Below are positions 22,793-26,372 of a stretch of 26,372 nucleotides of DNA, piece by piece. The notes below the pieces were generated by a model that made no database searches, was not told the origin of the DNA, and was given only the letters and a program-made list of their open reading frames with translations. Origin of the DNA: UBA3478 sp038134285 (GTDB lineage Bacteria > Bacteroidota > Bacteroidia > Flavobacteriales > Flavobacteriaceae); the NCBI GenBank assembly GCA_038134285.1, contig JAYPUW010000014.1, positions 1 to 26,372 of the forward strand. The letters run 5' to 3'. Position numbers and translations under genes: made by a program. Within the stretch, counting starts at the first letter, position 1. Each line of letters opens with the position of its first letter.

Positions 22793-23080
22793 GTGAAAAT
22801 TAAAAAAATCTTTTTATCAATAACTGTATTCAGTGCTTTTGTTTTACTAGCATCTGGCTCAGTAGATGAAGATCCTTCAAGTTCATCAAGCACTTCATCT
22901 GGAAATAGTCTTCCGAGTGGTGGTCCTGACATATGTGACTGTACGCAAAACGCAATGAATGTAGGTACATACCTCTACGATGAGAGTCTACAAACTAGAT
23001 GTGAAAATTATTCAAATCGTCTCACAGAGACTCAAAAACAACAAAGGGTTAGTGAGGCATTTAATAGAGGTTGTTTATAA
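22793..23080 (+). CDS. Small exported protein with Cys-less lipobox-like motif
   Basis: The 95-residue protein starts at a GTG (VKIKKIFLSITVFSAFVLLASGSVDED). The signal ends in LLASGS followed by an acidic and serine-rich linker, as lipoproteins do, but the lipobox Cys is replaced by Gly-Ser. The mature part has five cysteines (ICDCTQNAM, TRCENYSNR, FNRGC…). Function is unknown. It lies 8 bp after the VanZ-like gene and 8 bp before the next gene. The protein at 25655 has a very similar N terminus. Confidence 0.7.
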   Translation: MKIKKIFLSITVFSAFVLLASGSVDEDPSSSSSTSSGNSLPSGGPDICDCTQNAMNVGTYLYDESLQTRCENYSNRLTETQKQQRVSEAFNRGCL

Positions 23081-23088
23081 ATTTTATT

Positions 23089-23331
23089 ATGGAATCAAAA
23101 AATCAAATTGTTTTAATCCTCTTCATGCTATTTCTTATATCATCCTGTGCAAATAACTCATCTTCTTCTAAGGATAAATGTTCCGACATGAACAGCTATA
23201 GAGGTGGTCAAAGTGCGGCGAGAGAGAATGGTAGCATGTTGGCAGATTGCAATTACTATTGGAATGATCTTGGAGCTAGATATAGTTATGATAGCAAATC
23301 ATGTTTTTGCCGAGGTTTTAATGACTATTAA
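23089..23331 (+). CDS. Small lipoprotein
   Basis: The protein has 80 residues from the ATG at 23089. An upstream TTG at 23071 would overlap the previous gene and spoil the signal peptide. The signal is MESKNQIVLILFMLFLISSC with lipobox LISSC. The mature part is about 62 residues with a short Ser/Asn/Lys linker, four further cysteines and SYRGGQSAARENGSMLADC. No family is recognised. It converges with the ion channel gene. Confidence 0.7.
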   Translation: MESKNQIVLILFMLFLISSCANNSSSSKDKCSDMNSYRGGQSAARENGSMLADCNYYWNDLGARYSYDSKSCFCRGFNDY

Positions 23332-23383
23332 CTAGGTTTTAAGCAGGATGCCATAAACATCACGAAGATCATTCTTATTAAAA

Positions 23384-24157
23384 CTATTTTTCTTCGGATA
23401 GTGACTGTTTCGCTTCCTCCATACCGGTCATTATGACACCTATAAAAAGGTTTAAAATGATCATAGTGCCGAATAATACAAACGAAACAAAAAAAAGTGC
23501 CGATCCTAATGGCGATGCATTGGAATTTGTGCACAAATTTGTTGCATCCAAGTAACCATAATTACTGCAACCATACATATTGATATACATTATATCTGTC
23601 CAATCCTCAAGAGTAACAACTCGGAATAATGAAAGCAAGGCTATTTGTAAGTCACGGAAATGAATAGGATCATTTTGTCCAAAAAAAGTTACACCTGCTA
23701 CAGCATAAATATAGAATAACAGAAGTAATAATAAGGATACATATCCCATGGACGGTATACTACGTAAAAGCGCATTTACTAACAACTGAAGCTTCGGAAG
23801 CGCTTTGAGTAATCTCAAAACTCGTAATAATCGAAGTAATCGTAGAACAGCCAAGGAACTACCTCCAAAAGGCAGGAAAACCGATACAACAATCAGAAAA
23901 TCAAATACATTCCACCCATCTTTAAAATAATTCCAAGGTTGATATTCTTCTTTTAGTATTCGTACAACCACTTCAAAACAAAAAATTATCAGAATTAATT
24001 TATTCAGAGTTTGGAATATTTCATGATATTCCGTTGACACCTCTTCATAAGTTTCAATGCCAACCAAAATGCCTGCGAATAAAATAACCCATGTAATAAA
24101 TCGATTAAATAATCGTGATGCCACAATCTGTTTGCATAATGAAAAAATCTTATTCAT
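23384..24157 (-). CDS. Voltage-gated-type cation channel (BacNav-like, single domain)
   Basis: The 257-residue protein has six transmembrane segments. S4 carries regularly spaced charges R106, R109, R112, R115 and K118 (VLRLLRLLRVLRLLK). S5 is at about 137-160. The pore helix leads to the filter TLEDWTD (182-188), and S6 is at about 218-246 with NLFIGVIMTGMEE. It would assemble as a tetramer in the inner membrane. The filter differs from the TLESW of Na-selective bacterial channels by extra acids at D185 and D188. Between the filter and S6 there is an additional loop with C197 and C209. It stands alone between convergent and divergent neighbours. Confidence 0.9.
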   Translation of the reverse strand: MNKIFSLCKQIVASRLFNRFITWVILFAGILVGIETYEEVSTEYHEIFQTLNKLILIIFCFEVVVRILKEEYQPWNYFKDGWNVFDFLIVVSVFLPFGGSSLAVLRLLRLLRVLRLLKALPKLQLLVNALLRSIPSMGYVSLLLLLLFYIYAVAGVTFFGQNDPIHFRDLQIALLSLFRVVTLEDWTDIMYINMYGCSNYGYLDATNLCTNSNASPLGSALFFVSFVLFGTMIILNLFIGVIMTGMEEAKQSLSEEK

Positions 24158-24244
24158 GTGAGAAATTTTAAATAATTGGTTTTTGTTACAATTTAATTCT
24201 TAAATTGTGTGTCTAAAATATTTGAGAATTTAATTTTTCGAAGA

Positions 24245-25123
24245 ATGAAAAAATATGCTTTCCTATTTATAACAAATCTATTGATATTGTTTGTCCTTTC
24301 AATTCTAATGGTATTTCTCGGTATTGATGGAAGTACTTGGAGTGGTTTCGCAATTGCCTGCCTCATATTTGGAATGGGAGCGGCCTTTATAAACCTTTAT
24401 TTAAGCATTTGGATTGCTAAAACATGGTATGGGGTTGTTATAATAGATAACAAATCGGGATTGAATGAAAAGCAACAGTTTCTATACAATAAATGTCTAG
24501 AGTTATGCCAAACTGCTGGTATCGATAAAGTGCAAATCGGAATATATGAAAGCAGTGAGATTAACGCTTTTGCTACAGGACCTTCAAAGAATAATTCACT
24601 TCTCGCATTTTCATCAGGACTTATAGATCATATGAACGAGGATGAAATTGAAGGTGTAATAGCACACGAAATAGGTCATGTAGTTTCAGGGGATATGGTC
24701 ATAATGACTTTGCTTCAGGGTTTAGCTAATGCGTTTGTCATTTTTGCGGCAAGAATAGTCGCCAATTTAATTGACAATTACTTGGCTGGTAAGAATAGAA
24801 ATAATGGGTTTGGATTAAGTGTTTGGGGATATTGGATTTTGGTTTGGATTCTGGAAATACTTTTCATGATGTTAGCCTACTTATTCATCTCTTATGTTTC
24901 TAGAAAAAGAGAATACGCAGCGGATGAATTTTCAGCTAGACTGGTCGGAAAACAGAAAATGATATCAGCCCTCTCCTCTCTTGGAGTAGTCCCACAGCAA
25001 AAAGAAGAAAAAAGAGATTCATTGGTATTTTCGAAAATCCATAATAGAAAAAAATTATACCTTTTCGAAACACATCCAAGTCTACAGGATCGAATAGAAT
25101 CGTTGAAATTGTTAAACATTTAA
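24245..25123 (+). CDS. htpX: Membrane zinc metalloprotease HtpX (M48)
   Basis: The protein has 292 residues from the ATG at 24245. An earlier GTG at 24209 adds 12 residues, but MKKYAFLFITNLLILFVLSI is the usual HtpX start and the length then matches the family. Two N-terminal membrane helices precede the zinc site HEIGH (about 141-145), with the third ligand Glu in KREYAADEFSA. Two more membrane helices lie between these. The end LFETHPSLQDRIESL is typical. It degrades misfolded or damaged inner-membrane proteins. The next small gene starts 13 bp downstream. Confidence 0.95.
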   Translation: MKKYAFLFITNLLILFVLSILMVFLGIDGSTWSGFAIACLIFGMGAAFINLYLSIWIAKTWYGVVIIDNKSGLNEKQQFLYNKCLELCQTAGIDKVQIGIYESSEINAFATGPSKNNSLLAFSSGLIDHMNEDEIEGVIAHEIGHVVSGDMVIMTLLQGLANAFVIFAARIVANLIDNYLAGKNRNNGFGLSVWGYWILVWILEILFMMLAYLFISYVSRKREYAADEFSARLVGKQKMISALSSLGVVPQQKEEKRDSLVFSKIHNRKKLYLFETHPSLQDRIESLKLLNI

Positions 25124-25136
25124 TATATATTTTATT

Positions 25137-25325
25137 ATGAAAATTTTAGGAATTATTTTAATACTATTAGGATTATCAGATATAATCTTATGGATTGTTA
25201 GTGGTCTTGAATCGGGATGGCTAGAGTACGTAGTAGGTGTAAATCTTATCTCAATGTATGGCGCATGGGCAATGATGGGGATTGGTGGTTGGCTAATTAA
25301 GCAATCTGGTTCCCAGTCCGAATAA
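25137..25325 (+). CDS. Small two-helix membrane protein
   Basis: The 62-residue protein has MKILGIILILLGLSDIILWIVSG as the first helix and VVGVNLISMYGAWAMMGIGGWLI as the second. It lies 13 bp after htpX on the same strand, so it is probably co-transcribed. No family is recognised. Confidence 0.65.
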   Translation: MKILGIILILLGLSDIILWIVSGLESGWLEYVVGVNLISMYGAWAMMGIGGWLIKQSGSQSE

Positions 25326-25654
25326 AACAAATTAGCTGTAATCTTACTCCAGGGAACTCGAGCTAAAAGAAAAAATAATCGATAGACGTTTATTTTAAAG
25401 TTCATATTTAATGTAAAAGTCAAACGTTTGTGTGTAACATATTACATTTCTAATGAAATCATTTTTAAATTGATTGCTAGGAAATTGTGATATGGATTAT
25501 GACTGTAGTATTTGTTTTTACTGGTCAGATTTACATCTCTTACCTAAGGTCTTATAATTAACTATATTATTTTCTGGAATTTTTGATTTTAGCATTTAAT
25601 TTCAAGTTCCCAGGAATTTTTTGAATTTAACTAATCTAAAATCATACAATAAAG
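25326..25654. other. 329-bp intergenic stretch without a gene
   Basis: It is AT-rich. Part of it should hold the promoter of the gene at 25655. AAACGTTTG at 25422-25430 contains the self-complementary AAACGTTT. No terminator-grade hairpin or further gene was seen. Confidence 0.5.
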
Positions 25655-26041
25655 ATGTTTAAAAATATTTTATCTGTAATCATTGTTTTTGTATTCGTGA
25701 TTCTTGCGTTCGGATCCGAGGATTCTAATTCCTCTTCAACAGAGACAGGATCTGGGTCAGTAGCGCCTGCATCAGCAGTTTCCAAATCAGAGTGGTCTGG
25801 AAGTAGTAATATAGCAGGTGTGAATTTCAACACCAATCTTATACTTTTCTTAGACGAAAAAAGATTTTCCCTGTCAGGTTCGGCTGGTGGAATGTACTTT
25901 GATGACAGTGGAACTTATACAGAGTCTGGCAGTAAGATAATTATGAATAGTGGTGAATATAAAAATTGGTATTTTATAAAGGATGGATCTTCTATGGATA
26001 TGTATTCCGATGAAGGAGATTACTTCATGTCACTATATTAA
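25655..26041 (+). CDS. Exported protein with Cys-less lipobox-like motif
   Basis: The protein has 128 residues. The signal MFKNILSVIIVFVFVILAFGS is followed by EDSNSSSTETGSGS, a lipoprotein-like linker, yet the lipobox Cys is replaced by Gly-Ser, as in the protein at 22793. The mature part looks like a small beta-rich domain (SEWSGSSNIAGVNFNT, FSLSGSAGGMYFDDSGTY, YKNWYFIKDGSSMDMY) reminiscent of lipocalin-like or copper-binding-like small Bacteroidota exported domains. No family can be named. Repeat copy F begins 11 bp after the stop. Confidence 0.72.
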   Translation: MFKNILSVIIVFVFVILAFGSEDSNSSSTETGSGSVAPASAVSKSEWSGSSNIAGVNFNTNLILFLDEKRFSLSGSAGGMYFDDSGTYTESGSKIIMNSGEYKNWYFIKDGSSMDMYSDEGDYFMSLY

Positions 26042-26051
26042 ATATTTAGTT

Positions 26052-26150
26052 GTGCTGCAGCTTTGAATAACAGGGGGAGCCAACTTAGACAAGCCATCGA
26101 TTTTCGATGGCTTTTTCTTTTTTTACATGGATTTAAAGCGGTTGCAACTT
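26052..26150 (+). repeat. Dispersed ~98-bp intergenic repeat, copy F
   Basis: The block order is the same. The left end is GTGCTGCAGCTTTGAATAAC, then AGGGGGAGCCAACTTAGAC, the hairpin at 26091-26113 with loop TTT, and the right end GTTGCAAC at 26141-26148. It lies between the convergent genes at 25655 (plus) and 26177 (minus). Confidence 0.92.
26091..26122 (+). terminator. Hairpin of repeat copy F, terminator-like
   Basis: A 10-bp perfect stem with loop TTT is followed by a nearly pure T run. It lies 50 bp after the stop at 26041. Confidence 0.65.
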
Positions 26151-26176
26151 TCGAGATTCAGGGATAGCCTGTATTG

Positions 26177-26296
26177 TCAATTACAAGGCACCTCTATTCT
26201 ATCATCCGTTACGTAGATATAGCATTTGTCCGGGTCGGTACACGAGCTTATTACCATTATAAAAAATGCAATGAGTGCAAGCGTAGTGTTTTTCAT
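26177..26296 (-). CDS. Very small lipoprotein (39 residues)
   Basis: Read on the minus strand from the ATG at 26296 to the TGA at 26177-26179. The signal MKNTTLALIAFFIMVISSC has a good lipobox (VISSC), followed by TDPDKCYIYVTDDRIEVPCN. After the lipid cysteine, two more cysteines (residues 25 and 38) could form a disulfide. The mature peptide is 21 residues. Nothing else is recognised; it could be a genuine tiny lipoprotein or the start of a decayed gene. Confidence 0.6.
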   Translation of the reverse strand: MKNTTLALIAFFIMVISSCTDPDKCYIYVTDDRIEVPCN

Positions 26297-26372
26297 ATCT
26301 AAACATTATTAAGTAAATATTTATTGCTTTTTGCAATTAAAAATATTATTTTAATCATAACAAACCATAAAT

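Noticed and set aside
23071..23088. TTG start for the small lipoprotein at 23089
   Set aside because: It overlaps the previous gene's stop and places extra hydrophobic residues before the charged start of the signal peptide.
24209..24244. GTG start of htpX at 24209
   Set aside because: It adds 12 residues (SKIFENLIFRRM) before the standard HtpX N terminus; the ATG at 24245 gives the usual length and start.
25546..25555. AAGGTCTTAT matching part of the repeat's right half
   Set aside because: Only 10 bases match and none of the hairpin or end blocks are present; it is treated as chance.

Overview
The window looks like chromosomal DNA of a low-GC member of the Bacteroidota, probably a marine or soil Cytophagia- or Flavobacteriia-like organism; the genus cannot be read from the sequence. 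The grounds are: a FecI/FecR pair driving a TonB receptor with STN and carboxypeptidase-regulatory-like N-terminal domains; a Crp/Fnr protein of the short type ending in SRIRK; a long aromatic amino acid hydroxylase; a near absence of Shine-Dalgarno sequences; and many small SSC-type lipoproteins.

Layout. (1) 1-2053 is the right edge of an integrated element: the tail of an OmpA-family gene, a long tyrosine recombinase on the minus strand, a regulatory stretch with three GTGCAA boxes, and the displaced 3' part of a tRNA-Asn gene with its terminator. The element should continue to the left, where an intact tRNA-Asn is expected. (2) 2060-2854 is a CPBP-family membrane protease. (3) 3006-9291 (minus) is a tight phenylalanine/tyrosine catabolic operon: homogentisate dioxygenase, 4-hydroxyphenylpyruvate dioxygenase (interrupted by a 10-N assembly gap), pterin-dependent aromatic amino acid hydroxylase, fumarylacetoacetase and a flavin-reductase-like protein. 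A divergent Lrp/AsnC regulator (9628-10113) probably controls it. The aminotransferase and maleylacetoacetate isomerase steps are not in the window. (4) 10319-16032 is an iron-uptake-like cell-surface signalling locus: a sigma factor on the minus strand, then FecR, a TonB-dependent receptor and a Tat-exported lipoprotein esterase of the siderophore-esterase type. (5) 16243-17234 holds a DoxX membrane protein and a Crp/Fnr regulator, with an FNR-like palindrome between them. (6) 17480-21470 (minus) is an assimilatory sulfate operon (DUF2061, APS reductase CysH, CysD, CysN) ending in PurU. It is divergent from an Rrf2 regulator (21580-22017), and a strong palindrome lies between the two. (7) 22317-26296 is a group of small exported or membrane proteins around a voltage-gated-type ion channel and HtpX.

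Overlying all this is an undescribed-looking dispersed repeat of about 98 bp. There are five full copies and one divergent copy, all in the same orientation, at 2866, 10223, 16126, 17329, 22062 and 26052. Each carries a terminator-like hairpin, and four of the six copies sit between convergent genes. In two copies the hairpin centre is exactly inverted relative to the others. This repeat is the best candidate in the window for something new. No CRISPR array, intact tRNA, rRNA or transposase gene was seen.
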